Source: GCA-2748575 sp965222725 (GTDB lineage: Bacteria > Pseudomonadota > Gammaproteobacteria > Pseudomonadales > Ketobacteraceae). From it: a stretch of 64,000 nucleotides of DNA. Positions within the stretch are counted from its first letter, which is position 1, and every line of letters begins with the position of its first letter. The notes under the pieces were generated by a model. That model had not been told where the DNA came from. It did no database searches and saw only the letters and a program-made list of their open reading frames with translations. Location of the stretch: positions 2,108,001-2,172,000 of the forward strand of contig OZ244969.1 in NCBI GenBank assembly GCA_965222725.1, in the 5' to 3' direction. Below are positions 1-8,771 of this stretch, piece by piece. A program made the position numbers and the translations under genes.

Positions 1-1409
1 AATCGATTCACGGTACCTGGGAGCGACGCTGGACCTTTATTCTGGCCGCCACGGGATCGGCGGTGGGTTTGGGGAATATCTGGAAGTTTCCCTACATGAC
101 CGGCGAAAACGGTGGTGGGGCCTTTGTGCTGATCTATCTGGTGTTCATTGCGGCCATTGGTATACCGGTAATGCTGGCCGAAATCATGCTGGGCCGTCGT
201 GGCCGTCACAGTCCGATCAATACCATGCGCACCCTGGCCCGGGAGGAGGATGCCAGCAAATTCTGGTCAGGCATTGGCTGGCTCGGTGCCTTGTCCGGCA
301 TCCTGATCCTGTCGTTTTACAGTGTCATTGCCGGCTGGGCGTTTGCCTATGTTTTTAAAATACTGACCGGAGGCTTGCTGGCCGAGGCAGACATACCTGC
401 CCAGTTCGGTGATTTCGTTGCTGATCCGGTCATGAATATTCTGTGGCACTCGGCCTTTATGTTGCTGGTTATCGTGGTGGTGGCCCGGGGAATTCACAAA
501 GGCCTGGAAATGGCGGTGCGCATTCTGATGCCGGTCCTGTTTCTGATGCTGCTGGGGCTGCTGGTATACGCCATTATTAATGGTTCTTTTGCCGAGGCGG
601 CAGCCTTTATGTTCCGGTTTGATCCCGGCAAGCTTACTGCCGATGCCATTCTGTCGGCACTGGGGCATTCGTTCTTTACCCTGAGTCTGGGTATGGGGGC
701 CATCATGGCCTATGGCGCCTATATGGCGCGCGGTGAGTCGCTGGGCAAAACAGTGGTCACTATCGGTATTCTGGATACCGGGGTGGCCATAGTGGCCGGC
801 CTGGTGATTTTCTCCATCGTGTTTGCCAACGGGCTGGATCCTGCTGCCGGACCTTCCCTGATGTTCCAGACCTTGCCAGTGGCCTTCAGCCAGATGCCGG
901 GCGGTGTGGTTCTGGGTGGAATCTTCTTTGTGCTGATTGTGTTTGCCGCCTGGAGTTCGGCCATTTCCCTGGCGGAGCCGACAGTGGCCTGGGCGGTGGA
1001 ATCTACCAATATGAACCGTATTACGGCCACGCTGGTTGTGTGTCTGCCCACCTGGTTGTTGGGCATGGCCTGTGCGCTTTCCCTGAATGCCTGGTCTGAT
1101 ATTACGATTCTGGGATCGGGTATTCTGGACTTTCTGGACAAGCTCACCACCAATGTGATGCTGCCTTTGGGTGGCATGCTGATTGCCATTTTCACCGGCT
1201 GGATCATGCGTCGTTCCATTGTTACCAAAGAAGTGAAGATGAAAAATTTCGCCCTGTTTAACGTGTGGGTGGTGATGGTGCGTATCGTTGCCCCCATCGG
1301 CATTGCCATCGTGATGTACAACTCCCTGAGCGGCTGGATTTCGGACATTTCCGCACAGGATAAAGAGCAGGCAGCAGTGGTTGTATCACGCCAGCCTGAG
1401 GTGGTTTGA
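1..1409 (+). CDS. Sodium-dependent transporter, NSS/SNF family (5' partial)
   Basis: The reading frame is open from base 3 at the window edge, so the start codon lies upstream and only the 3' part is present. The first visible residues include ATGSAVGLGNIWKFPY, the unwound TM1 segment of neurotransmitter:sodium symporters that binds sodium and substrate. About eleven further hydrophobic segments follow, as expected for this inner-membrane family, which imports amino acids or similar solutes with sodium. Substrate cannot be read from the sequence. A GTG at 63 would remove half of TM1 and is not a real start. The stop codon ends 2 bases before the rnfH ATG, so the two genes are probably cotranscribed. 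Confidence 0.9.
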   Translation, partial: SIHGTWERRWTFILAATGSAVGLGNIWKFPYMTGENGGGAFVLIYLVFIAAIGIPVMLAEIMLGRRGRHSPINTMRTLAREEDASKFWSGIGWLGALSGILILSFYSVIAGWAFAYVFKILTGGLLAEADIPAQFGDFVADPVMNILWHSAFMLLVIVVVARGIHKGLEMAVRILMPVLFLMLLGLLVYAIINGSFAEAAAFMFRFDPGKLTADAILSALGHSFFTLSLGMGAIMAYGAYMARGESLGKTVVTIGILDTGVAIVAGLVIFSIVFANGLDPAAGPSLMFQTLPVAFSQMPGGVVLGGIFFVLIVFAAWSSAISLAEPTVAWAVESTNMNRITATLVVCLPTWLLGMACALSLNAWSDITILGSGILDFLDKLTTNVMLPLGGMLIAIFTGWIMRRSIVTKEVKMKNFALFNVWVVMVRIVAPIGIAIVMYNSLSGWISDISAQDKEQAAVVVSRQPEVV

Positions 1410-1411
1410 TC

Positions 1412-1723
1412 ATGACCGAGACAATTACCGTGGAAGTGGCCTATGCACTGGCCCATGAGCAGGCGTTAGTGGCTATTGATGTGCCTGTGGGGACCACCAT
1501 GTATCAGGCGGCGCAAATGTCACATATTGCAGACCGATTCCCCGACATCGATCTGGAAACAGCGGACATGGGAATTTTTGGCAAAGTGGAGCGCAAACCC
1601 AAAGAACGGGAATTGCAGCCGGGAGACCGGGTGGAAATCTATCGTCCCCTGATTGCCGATCCCAAGGAAGTGCGCAAGCGTCGAGCGGAAGAAGCCAAAC
1701 AGCGTCGGGAACAGGAAGACTGA
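1412..1723 (+). CDS. rnfH: RnfH family protein (UPF0125, RatB/PasI)
   Basis: A small protein of 103 residues with the ubiquitin-like beta-grasp pattern of the RnfH/UPF0125 family and a very basic C-terminus (RKRRAEEAKQRR). The family normally lies beside ratA and upstream of bamE; ratA is presumably outside the window or displaced by the transporter. Function is poorly defined: it was named after rnf clusters and also described as the partner of RatA/PasT. A TTG six bases upstream is in frame, but ATG at 1412 is the natural start. The gene converges with bamE. Confidence 0.85.
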   Translation: MTETITVEVAYALAHEQALVAIDVPVGTTMYQAAQMSHIADRFPDIDLETADMGIFGKVERKPKERELQPGDRVEIYRPLIADPKEVRKRRAEEAKQRREQED

Positions 1724-1731
1724 TAAATTAA

Positions 1732-1775
1732 TAACAGGATGGAAGCCCCGCATTAACGGCGGCAGCTTCCTGTTA
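1732..1775. other. Intergenic hairpin between rnfH and bamE
   Basis: An inverted repeat (TAACAGGA at 1732-1739 with TCCTGTTA at 1768-1775, with GGAAGC/GCTTCC as a further possible pairing) lies just after the rnfH stop, between two convergent genes. It lacks a clear T tract on either strand, so it may be a weak bidirectional terminator or an mRNA 3'-end stabiliser. Confidence 0.35.
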
Positions 1776-1834
1776 CCTGGGGGCGGTGCGGAAAAGTAAC
1801 GGTAAGAAGCGGTAGCGGCTGATGCGCGTTGCGA

Positions 1835-2242
1835 TCAGCTGCGCTCTTTACGAATCGTCTCGGTCAGATCTTCGCGAACCTTTTCCGGGTCTTTCAGGCG
1901 CGAATCATCAATCTGCTGCAGCCGCTCCCCTTCAAAATAAAGCGTGAGCTGGTTTTCCAGCAGCGAGCCATTGCCGGTTTCATAGCTGTACACGTAATCC
2001 CAGCGATCGGGACTGAAGGGGTCCTGCACCATGGCGCTGCCCATCACATATTCCACCTGGCGTTTGGTCATGCCCACTTTCAGTTTGCTGATCATGTCGG
2101 CGGTAATGATGTTGCCCTGCCCGATATCGATCCGGAAAACACCGGGAAAGCGGAGCGTGCTGCAGCCGCCCAGTACCAGGCAACACAGGCTGATAATCAG
2201 CAATTTGTGTGGGGATTTAAAAAGCTTAGCCAGGCTTTGCAT
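1835..2242 (-). CDS. bamE: Outer membrane protein assembly factor BamE (SmpA/OmlA lipoprotein)
   Basis: A lipoprotein of about 135 residues. A hydrophobic signal ends in the lipobox LVLGGC, with the acylated Cys at residue 27 when the ATG at 2242 is used. The mature part carries the SmpA/OmlA pattern (KVGMTKRQVEYVMGSA, followed by DRWDYVYSYE). BamE is a small accessory subunit of the BAM machine that inserts beta-barrel proteins into the outer membrane. The open frame extends 33 codons upstream, but that stretch has no signal-peptide character and would bury the lipobox, so the shorter start is preferred. It is transcribed divergently from fur, the usual arrangement in Pseudomonas and relatives. 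Confidence 0.93.
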   Translation of the reverse strand: MQSLAKLFKSPHKLLIISLCCLVLGGCSTLRFPGVFRIDIGQGNIITADMISKLKVGMTKRQVEYVMGSAMVQDPFSPDRWDYVYSYETGNGSLLENQLTLYFEGERLQQIDDSRLKDPEKVREDLTETIRKERS

Positions 2243-2439
2243 CTGATCGGGAAATCCTCTATGGTTCGCAAGCTGGGCATGATACATGGATCTGTGGTGA
2301 CGCAGCAACAAGCAGAGCGAATGACCAGCATCATCCCGCAACCGCGAACAGGGCCTTTCATTCCGGCAAAGCCCCGGACAATGGCCGCCAATATTCGTAC
2401 CTCATAAGAATTGAAAGTATTGATCGGGTAAACAGTTCG

Positions 2440-2850
2440 ATGCCTATGGACAACCAGGATCTGAGAAAAGCAGGGCTCAAGGTGACGTTGCCGCGCCTGA
2501 AAATACTGCAAATACTGGAAGAATCTGAAGAGCGTCATATGAGCGCCGAAGATGTGTATAAAGCCCTGATTGATGCCGGGGAAGACGTGGGGCTGGCAAC
2601 CGTTTACCGGGTGCTGACCCAGTTTGAGTCGGCGGGCCTGGTGATGCGCCATAACTTTGATGGCGGTCATGCGGTTTTCGAGCTGGCCACTGATGAGCAT
2701 CATGATCACATGGTGTGTACCGAAACCGGCGATGTGATCGAGTTTCATGACGATGCCATCGAGGCACGCCAGCGCAAGATTTGCGAAGCGCATGGCTATG
2801 AGCTGGTGGACCACAGCCTGGTACTTTACGTCAAACCGAAGAAAAAGTAG
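2440..2850 (+). CDS. fur: Ferric uptake regulator Fur
   Basis: A 136-residue iron-responsive repressor: N-terminal winged helix (GLATVYRVLTQFESAGLV, residues 51-68) and a C-terminal metal-binding dimerisation domain with HHDHMVC at 87-93. Fur binds Fe(II) and represses iron acquisition genes in the cytoplasm. The CxxC zinc motif of E. coli Fur is absent: only Cys93 and Cys115 exist, similar to the cysteine-poor Pseudomonas Fur. A second ATG at 2446 is possible. The gene is divergent from bamE and convergent with recN. No convincing Fur box was found upstream. Confidence 0.95.
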   Translation: MPMDNQDLRKAGLKVTLPRLKILQILEESEERHMSAEDVYKALIDAGEDVGLATVYRVLTQFESAGLVMRHNFDGGHAVFELATDEHHDHMVCTETGDVIEFHDDAIEARQRKICEAHGYELVDHSLVLYVKPKKK

Positions 2851-2862
2851 CCGTTACCGCTT

Positions 2863-4527
2863 TCAGCCTTCCGCCATCAGTTCCCTGGCATGGGCCATGG
2901 TTTGTTCACTGATGGTCAGGCCACCCAGCATACGGGCAATTTCCAGTACCTTTTCGTCCTGATCCAGCGAGCTGATATCGGTGTGGGTGCTGTTTTTACT
3001 CGTTTGTTTGTTCACATGCAGGTGATGATGCCCCTGGGCCGCCACCTGGGGTTGATGGGTTACCACTATAACCTGATTGTTGTCTCCGAGGGCTCTGAGC
3101 AGCTTGCCCACAATCTGGGCCGTGCCGCCACCGATGCCCACATCCACCTCATCGAACATCAAAGTGGCCACATTGGTTTTGGCGGCACAAGCCACCTGAA
3201 TGGACAGGCTGACCCGGGATAATTCACCGCCAGAGGCCACTTTCGCCAGCGCTTTTGCCGGTTGGCCGGGGTTGGTCTTGATCAGGAATTCCACCTGCTC
3301 AAGACCTTTGGCCGACGGCTGCTGGTCACCCAGGGTTTCCAGTTCAACGCTGAATTCGGCGCCCGGCATACCCAGGGTTTTAATCTGATCGCTAATGGCC
3401 TTGCTGAGCTTTTTCGCCTGCTTCTTGCGGCCATCACTCAGTCTGGTGGCAATGGCCAGATAGCGCTCCTTCTGGGCGTTGGCCGCTTCCTCCAGTTCAT
3501 CCAGTTTTTCTTCGCCGCCGTCAATCTGTTCCAGCTCCTGTTCCATTTCCTGCTGGAACCGGGTCAGTTCATAGGGATCTACACGGTGCTTGCGGGCCAG
3601 CTGATAAGCAGCGGAAAGCCGTTGGTCGATCTCCTGATATTGCTCCGGATCGATATCCAGGCTATTCAGGTAGTGCTGTAGGCTGTCGTTGGCTTCTTCC
3701 AGCTGAATGGCGGCGCTTTCCACCATATCGGTGATTTCTTTCAGCTGCTCGTCTTCCTTCAGCATATCTTTCAGCAGCCCGAGCACCCGGTGGGTTTGCT
3801 GACTGGCAGACTGGTCATCGTCCATCAGGCCGGCGCAGGCCTGCTGCCCCATGGAAAGCAGCGATTCCACATTGGCCAGGCGTTTGTGGTCTTTCTCCAG
3901 CTGTTGGTATTCACCGTCTTTCAGATTCAGCTCGGTAAATTCCTGCAGCTGGAACTTCAGCAGATCGGCTCTATCTGACAGCTCCCGGGCATTGTCGCGG
4001 TAGCTTTCAAACTGCTTCTGGGCTTTCTGCCAGGCACGGAATTCCCGGGCGGTATCCTCGGCCAGCCCGGTCAGTCCGCCGAAGCTGTCCAGCAGCTCCC
4101 GATGGGTATCCTTTTTCAGCAACGCCTGATGCTCATGCTGGCCGTGAATGTTCACCAGCAGGTCGCCCAGTTCCCGCACTGCGCTGATGGGCATGGGGCT
4201 GCCGTTCACGTAGGCCTTGGAGCGCCCGTCGGCATTAATCACCCGGCGCAGAATACATTCTTCCTGGGCATCCAGGTCCCGTTCTTCCAGCCAGTGTTTG
4301 GCGGCATCGTTGCTGCTGATATCAAAAGAGGCGTGCACATCGGCCTTGTCAGCCCCGTGGCGCACCATGCCGGATTCCGCCCGGTTGCCCAATGCCAGCC
4401 CCAGTGCATCCAGCATAATGGACTTACCCGCGCCGGTTTCACCGGTAATAACGGTAAGCTTGCCGGGAACATCCAGTTCCAGTTCATCAACAATGGCAAA
4501 TTGGCTGATTTTGATATGGGTAAGCAT
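2863..4527 (-). CDS. recN: DNA repair protein RecN
   Basis: A 554-residue SMC-like ATPase of double-strand-break repair. The N-terminus has the Walker A motif GETGAGKS near residue 30; a long coiled-coil region fills the centre (acidic and glutamine-rich helices about 160-360); and the C-terminal half has the ABC signature ASGGELSRV and a Walker B (LMFDEVDVGIGG). Length matches E. coli RecN (553). The gene is convergent with fur and divergent from hrcA. A LexA box would be expected upstream but I did not find one in the roughly 200 bases before the start. Confidence 0.96.
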   Translation of the reverse strand: MLTHIKISQFAIVDELELDVPGKLTVITGETGAGKSIMLDALGLALGNRAESGMVRHGADKADVHASFDISSNDAAKHWLEERDLDAQEECILRRVINADGRSKAYVNGSPMPISAVRELGDLLVNIHGQHEHQALLKKDTHRELLDSFGGLTGLAEDTAREFRAWQKAQKQFESYRDNARELSDRADLLKFQLQEFTELNLKDGEYQQLEKDHKRLANVESLLSMGQQACAGLMDDDQSASQQTHRVLGLLKDMLKEDEQLKEITDMVESAAIQLEEANDSLQHYLNSLDIDPEQYQEIDQRLSAAYQLARKHRVDPYELTRFQQEMEQELEQIDGGEEKLDELEEAANAQKERYLAIATRLSDGRKKQAKKLSKAISDQIKTLGMPGAEFSVELETLGDQQPSAKGLEQVEFLIKTNPGQPAKALAKVASGGELSRVSLSIQVACAAKTNVATLMFDEVDVGIGGGTAQIVGKLLRALGDNNQVIVVTHQPQVAAQGHHHLHVNKQTSKNSTHTDISSLDQDEKVLEIARMLGGLTISEQTMAHARELMAEG

Positions 4528-4661
4528 AAATTCTCTGGTCGCCCGTGGGTGGTGGAAAACTTGCCCGATGATAGGCCAGTTTTGCTGAAATCGCTACGGG
4601 TGGGCCGGGTCCGACGCGCGACGGGAGGAAATACATTTCCGGGTATCATTACCAGCGGCAA

Positions 4662-4690
4662 TTGAGTCTCTTCTGCTAAAATGGTAAATA
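4662..4690 (+). promoter_or_regulatory. Candidate sigma70 promoter for hrcA
   Basis: TTGAGT (4662-4667) and TAAATA (4685-4690) are separated by 17 bases and lie about 40 bases before the hrcA ATG. No CIRCE-type inverted repeat (TTAGCACTC-N9-GAGTGCTAA) is visible here. Motif reading only. Confidence 0.4.
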
Positions 4691-4729
4691 TTTCAGTCAC
4701 TAACCCATAGACCCCCCTATCCGGATCCG

Positions 4730-5779
4730 ATGCTGAGACACAGTTACACAGACAAGCGTATGGCGGAGGTGCTTCGTACCCTGGTGGAGAAGTACATCGC
4801 CGAAGGCAAGCCGGTAGGCTCCCGGGCCATTGCCCAGGCGTTATCCAGTCCGGTCAGTCCCGCCACCGTCAGGAACATGATGGCCATGCTGGAAGACCGT
4901 GGCCTGATTACCTCGCCCCATACCTCAGCCGGTCGTGTGCCCACGCGGCTGGGTTACCGGGTGTTTGTGGATGGTCTGATCACCATGGCGCCTATTGCCG
5001 AGGATGTGGCGGAAAGGCTACGGGAACAGCTGCATCCGGAAAAAAGCTCTGCAGAACTGGTGGAAGCCGCTTCTCAGGCGCTGTCAGATCTGACATCCAT
5101 GGCCTGCCTGGTGGCGGCGCCTACCCAGGAGCGTGCCCGCCTCAAACACATTGAATTTTTGCCTTTGGAGGGTGCCCGGGTGCTGGTGGTGCTGGTGTTT
5201 AATGATGATGAGGTGCAGAACCGCATCATGACGGCCGACCGCGAATATTCCAAAGTCGAGCTGCAGCAGGCGTCTAACCTGCTCAATCAGCAGTTTGGCG
5301 GAGTGGAGCTGCGAGCCATCCGCGACCGGCTGCTTGCCCAGCTCAAGGATCACAAGGCGCAGCTGGATTCTCTGATGCAGACCACGATTGATCTGGCGTC
5401 GCGGGCATTGGGCACAGAAAGCCCCAGCCGTAATTATGTGGTGTCCGGTCAGTCCAACTTGCTCTATATTGCCGATCAGGAAGGAGGGGTGGACAAGCTC
5501 AAGCAGCTGTTTGATGCTTTTCAGCAAAAGCGGGATCTGTTGGGGTTGATGGATCGCTGCATTCAGGCGGATGGTGTGCAGATTTTTATCGGGCAGGAAT
5601 CCGGCTATCAACTGCTGGATGACTGCAGCCTGATTGCGTCCCCCTATGAATCCTCGAAAAACGACCTTCTGGGCATGCTGGCAGTGATCGGGCCTACCCG
5701 CATGCCCTATCAGGAAGTCATCCCCACTGTTGATCTGGCTGCAAAAATTTTAAGTGCAGCCTTGAAATCCTCCGGTTAG
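4730..5779 (+). CDS. hrcA: Heat-inducible transcription repressor HrcA
   Basis: A 349-residue repressor. The winged-helix N-terminus (LRTLVEKYIAEGKPVGSRAI, then SPATVRNMMAMLEDRGLI at about 48-65, then SPHTSAGRVPT) is the HrcA signature, followed by the GAF-like ligand/dimerisation domain. HrcA represses chaperone genes by binding CIRCE and is kept active by GroEL. In gammaproteobacteria it is present only in some lineages. It sits first in hrcA-grpE-dnaK-dnaJ, and the sigma32 promoter for grpE overlaps its 3' end. No canonical CIRCE was seen in the cluster, so its targets may lie elsewhere (for example groESL). Confidence 0.95.
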   Translation: MLRHSYTDKRMAEVLRTLVEKYIAEGKPVGSRAIAQALSSPVSPATVRNMMAMLEDRGLITSPHTSAGRVPTRLGYRVFVDGLITMAPIAEDVAERLREQLHPEKSSAELVEAASQALSDLTSMACLVAAPTQERARLKHIEFLPLEGARVLVVLVFNDDEVQNRIMTADREYSKVELQQASNLLNQQFGGVELRAIRDRLLAQLKDHKAQLDSLMQTTIDLASRALGTESPSRNYVVSGQSNLLYIADQEGGVDKLKQLFDAFQQKRDLLGLMDRCIQADGVQIFIGQESGYQLLDDCSLIASPYESSKNDLLGMLAVIGPTRMPYQEVIPTVDLAAKILSAALKSSG

Positions 5780-5787
5780 TCCCCACT
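5761..5787 (+). promoter_or_regulatory. Sigma32 (heat-shock) promoter for grpE
   Basis: A perfect -35 element CTTGAAA (5761-5767), a 13-base spacer and a -10 element CCCCACT (5781-5787; consensus CCCCATnT). The promoter overlaps the last codons of hrcA and lies about 100 bases before grpE. An inverted repeat TTAGT-CCCC-ACTAA (5776-5789) straddles the -10. Confidence 0.8.
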
Positions 5788-5890
5788 AAGCACACATATT
5801 TCGCTATTCCCCAGGCAAGCTGTGGCTTTGCGGCGGTGCAGGCCAGGGCCTGGATGGTCTGGGATTTTGAAAAACCTTTGGAGTTACTAC

Positions 5891-6511
5891 ATGAGCCAAG
5901 AAGAGATCAAGCAGCCTGACGGGCAGGAACCGGTAGCAGGTGAATCTCCGGACCACGATCACGAACTCGTGGCTGAGCCCAAGGCCGAACCCGCGGTAGA
6001 CGAAGGGCATCAGGTGGAAGAGCCGGCCGGTGCTGCCAGTGTGGATGAGCTGCTGAAAAAACTGGAAGAAGCCAATCAGGTGATTGCCGAGCAGAAAGAC
6101 TCGGTGATTCGTGCCGCGGCGGAAGAGCAGAATGTGCGCCGCCGGGCCCAGCGGGACGTGGAAAATGCCCACAAGTTTGCGCTGGAAAAGTTCTCCAATG
6201 ACCTGCTGCCGGTGGTAGATACCCTGGAACGGGCGCTGGATTCCCAGAATGGTGACGATGAATCGGTAAAAGCCATGCGGGAAGGGGTGGAGCTGACCCT
6301 GAAAATGCTGCTGGATGCCCTGAAAAAACACGGCGTGGAGCAGCTGGATCCGGTGGGTGAACCTTTCAACCCTCAGGAGCACGAGGCCATGTCCATGCAG
6401 CCAAACCCGGATATGGAGCCCAATACCGTGATGGCGGTGCTTCAGAAGGGCTACTCCCTGAACGGTCGTCTGGTACGTCCGGCCATGGTGGTGGTCTCGA
6501 AAGGCGCCTGA
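5891..6511 (+). CDS. grpE: Nucleotide exchange factor GrpE
   Basis: A 206-residue cochaperone that releases ADP from DnaK. The first 55 residues are acidic and low-complexity, followed by a long coiled coil (VDELLKKLEEANQVIAEQKD and onward) and the C-terminal beta domain with GEPFNPQEHEAMSMQPN and the family ending GYSLNGRLVRPAMVVVSK. The ATG at 5891 follows a GGAG ribosome site; an upstream in-frame start at 5822 would add a stretch with no family similarity and includes the promoter leader. Transcribed from the sigma32 promoter at the end of hrcA. Confidence 0.96.
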   Translation: MSQEEIKQPDGQEPVAGESPDHDHELVAEPKAEPAVDEGHQVEEPAGAASVDELLKKLEEANQVIAEQKDSVIRAAAEEQNVRRRAQRDVENAHKFALEKFSNDLLPVVDTLERALDSQNGDDESVKAMREGVELTLKMLLDALKKHGVEQLDPVGEPFNPQEHEAMSMQPNPDMEPNTVMAVLQKGYSLNGRLVRPAMVVVSKGA

Positions 6512-6580
6512 GGCAAAAAGGTACCTGCCGGAAAATGGCCCGGCTCGGGGCCAAAACCGGCAAATTTCTTGGGTTTTGAG

Positions 6581-6607
6581 GTTGAAAACCGCCACAGGAC
6601 CCCAATT
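6581..6607 (+). promoter_or_regulatory. Sigma32 (heat-shock) promoter for dnaK
   Basis: A -35 element GTTGAAA (6581-6587; consensus CTTGAAA), a 12-base spacer and a -10 element CCCCAATT (6600-6607) lie about 80 bases before dnaK, in the 176-base grpE-dnaK gap. With the grpE promoter this gives two independent heat-shock entry points. Confidence 0.75.
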
Positions 6608-6687
6608 AACAGAGCCAAAGACAACGAATTAACTGAATCAACCAATTGCGTAACACGCTGCCAAGACCTTAGTAGAGGTGGAATATT

Positions 6688-8631
6688 ATGGGCAAAATTA
6701 TCGGTATAGACCTGGGAACCACAAACTCCTGTGTCGCAGTGCTGGAAGGCGATAAGCCACGGGTTATCGAAAACGCCGAAGGCGATCGTACAACCCCTTC
6801 GGTTGTTGCTTTCAACGAAGACGGTGAAATCCTGGTGGGCCAGCCGGCCAAGCGTCAGGCGGTCACCAATCCCGACAACACAATTTTTGCGGCTAAGCGC
6901 CTTATCGGTCGTAAATTTACCGATAAAGAAGTGCAGAATGACATTTCGCGCGTGCCGTTCAAAATCAAGAAGTCTGACAATGGCGATGCCTGGGTAGAGG
7001 TGCGTGGCAAAACCATGGCGCCCCCGCAGATTTCCGCGGAAGTTCTCAAGAAAATGAAGAAAACCGCAGAAGACTATCTGGGCGAGAAAGTCACCGAAGC
7101 CGTTATCACGGTGCCGGCCTACTTTAACGACAGCCAGCGTCAGGCCACCAAAGATGCCGGTAAAATCGCCGGTCTGGAAGTGAAGCGTATTATCAACGAG
7201 CCGACCGCAGCCGCACTGGCCTACGGTATGGACAAGAAGCGCGGCGATTCCGTGATAGCTGTTTACGACCTGGGTGGTGGTACCTTCGACGTCTCCATTA
7301 TCGAGATCGCAGAAGTGGACGGCGAGCATCAGTTTGAAGTACTGGCCACCAATGGTGACACCCACCTGGGTGGTGAAGATTTCGACCTGCGCCTGATTGA
7401 ATATCTGGTAGCCGAGTTCAAGAAAGAAAGCGGTATCGACCTGAACAATGATCCGCTGGCTCTGCAGCGTCTGAAAGAAGCCGCCGAGAAAGCCAAGATC
7501 GAACTGTCCTCAGCCCAGCAGACCGAGGTGAACCTGCCTTACGTCACAGCTGATGCCAGTGGCCCCAAACACCTGAACATCAAGCTGACCCGTGCCAAGC
7601 TGGAAAGTCTTGTGGGCGAGCTGGTGGAGCGTTCCATCGAGCCCTGCCGTGTGGCTCTGGAAGATGCCGGCCTGAAAGCCTCCGAGATCAATGACGTGAT
7701 CCTGGTGGGTGGTCAGACCCGTATGCCGCTGGTGGGCGAAAAAGTGAAGGCGTTCTTCGGCCGTGATCCCCGTCGTGATGTGAACCCCGACGAAGCTGTT
7801 GCCATCGGTGCGGCGATTCAGGGTGCGGTACTGGCCGGTGACGTGAAAGACGTGCTGTTGCTGGACGTCACGCCGCTGACCCTGGGTATCGAAACCATGG
7901 GTGGCGTGATGACCTCCCTGATCGAGAAGAACACCACCATTCCTACCAAGAAGTCCCAGGTGTTCTCCACCGCGGATGACAACCAGACAGCGGTTACCGT
8001 GCACGTGCTGCAGGGTGAGCGTAAACAGGCGGGCCAGAACAAGTCGCTGGGTCGCTTCGATCTGGCAGACATTCCTCCGGCTCCTCGCGGCATGCCGCAG
8101 ATCGAGGTTACCTTCGACCTGGATGCCAACGGTATTCTGAACGTGTCCGCCAAGGACAAGGCCACCGGTAAAGAGCAGTCCATTGTGATTAAAGCGTCCG
8201 GCGGTCTGTCCGAGGAAGAAGTCGAGCAAATGGTTCGCGATGCGGAGTCTCACGCAGAAGAGGACCGCAAGTTCGAAGAGCTGGTGACAGCCCGTAACCA
8301 GGCCGACGGCATGATCCACGCTACTCGCAAAACCATCGAGGAAGCGGGTGACAAGGTGACCGAGGAAGAGAAAACCGCCATCGAGTCTGCCATCGAGGAT
8401 CTGGAAGCCGCTCTGAAAACAGACGACAAGGAAGACATCGAAGCCAAGACCAAGGCGCTCACCGATGCTTCCGCCAGCGTGGCTCAGAAGCTGTATGCTG
8501 AGCAACAGGCTCAGGGTGGTGCCGCCGGTGCCGGTTCTGAAGCGGCAGCAGGTGGTGAATCAGCCTCCGCTGGTGGCGCTGACGATGTTGTGGACGCTGA
8601 ATTCGAAGAAGTGGACGACGACAAAAAATAA
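6688..8631 (+). CDS. dnaK: Molecular chaperone DnaK (Hsp70)
   Basis: A 647-residue cytoplasmic Hsp70. The nucleotide-binding domain spans about 1-385 (phosphate loop IDLGTTNSCVAV, VPAYFNDSQRQATKDAGKIA, DLGGGTFDVSI); the linker VKDVLLLDVTPL is near 388, followed by the substrate-binding beta sandwich and helical lid. The tail ends in the conserved acidic DVVDAEFEEVDDDKK. Works with DnaJ and GrpE in refolding and in sigma32 control. A good ribosome site (GAGGTGG) precedes the ATG. It has its own sigma32 promoter. Confidence 0.98.
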   Translation: MGKIIGIDLGTTNSCVAVLEGDKPRVIENAEGDRTTPSVVAFNEDGEILVGQPAKRQAVTNPDNTIFAAKRLIGRKFTDKEVQNDISRVPFKIKKSDNGDAWVEVRGKTMAPPQISAEVLKKMKKTAEDYLGEKVTEAVITVPAYFNDSQRQATKDAGKIAGLEVKRIINEPTAAALAYGMDKKRGDSVIAVYDLGGGTFDVSIIEIAEVDGEHQFEVLATNGDTHLGGEDFDLRLIEYLVAEFKKESGIDLNNDPLALQRLKEAAEKAKIELSSAQQTEVNLPYVTADASGPKHLNIKLTRAKLESLVGELVERSIEPCRVALEDAGLKASEINDVILVGGQTRMPLVGEKVKAFFGRDPRRDVNPDEAVAIGAAIQGAVLAGDVKDVLLLDVTPLTLGIETMGGVMTSLIEKNTTIPTKKSQVFSTADDNQTAVTVHVLQGERKQAGQNKSLGRFDLADIPPAPRGMPQIEVTFDLDANGILNVSAKDKATGKEQSIVIKASGGLSEEEVEQMVRDAESHAEEDRKFEELVTARNQADGMIHATRKTIEEAGDKVTEEEKTAIESAIEDLEAALKTDDKEDIEAKTKALTDASASVAQKLYAEQQAQGGAAGAGSEAAAGGESASAGGADDVVDAEFEEVDDDKK

Positions 8632-8660
8632 GCGTTCGTCCGTCGAATCAGCTTAAGATA

Positions 8661-8691
8661 GTAAACGCGGGGGCCGGACTCCCGCGTTTAC
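8661..8691. other. Perfect hairpin in the dnaK-dnaJ gap
   Basis: GTAAACGCGGG (8661-8671) pairs perfectly with CCCGCGTTTAC (8681-8691) around a 9-base loop. No T tract follows on the plus strand, so it looks less like a strong terminator than like an mRNA-stabilising or differential-expression hairpin that lets dnaK exceed dnaJ. Confidence 0.6.
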
Positions 8692-8771
8692 GTGTCAGAA
8701 AAACACAAACCAACTCAAAAACCTGAATCAGGGGGTGTCGTTACCCCATTCCAGCGTAACGGCTCAGAGCT

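Noticed and set aside
4239..4700. A minus-strand frame of 153 codons overlapping the recN 5' end
   Set aside because: It is out of frame with recN and covers the hrcA promoter region; no similarity to NadK or any known neighbour of recN.
4528..4729. LexA box for recN
   Set aside because: Scanned for CTG-N10-CAG with flanking consensus on both strands and found no convincing match.
5780..6687. Canonical CIRCE element in the grpE/dnaK upstream regions
   Set aside because: No TTAGCACTC...GAGTGCTAA pair is present; only the shorter TTAGT-CCCC-ACTAA repeat, which is reported as a finding but not called CIRCE.
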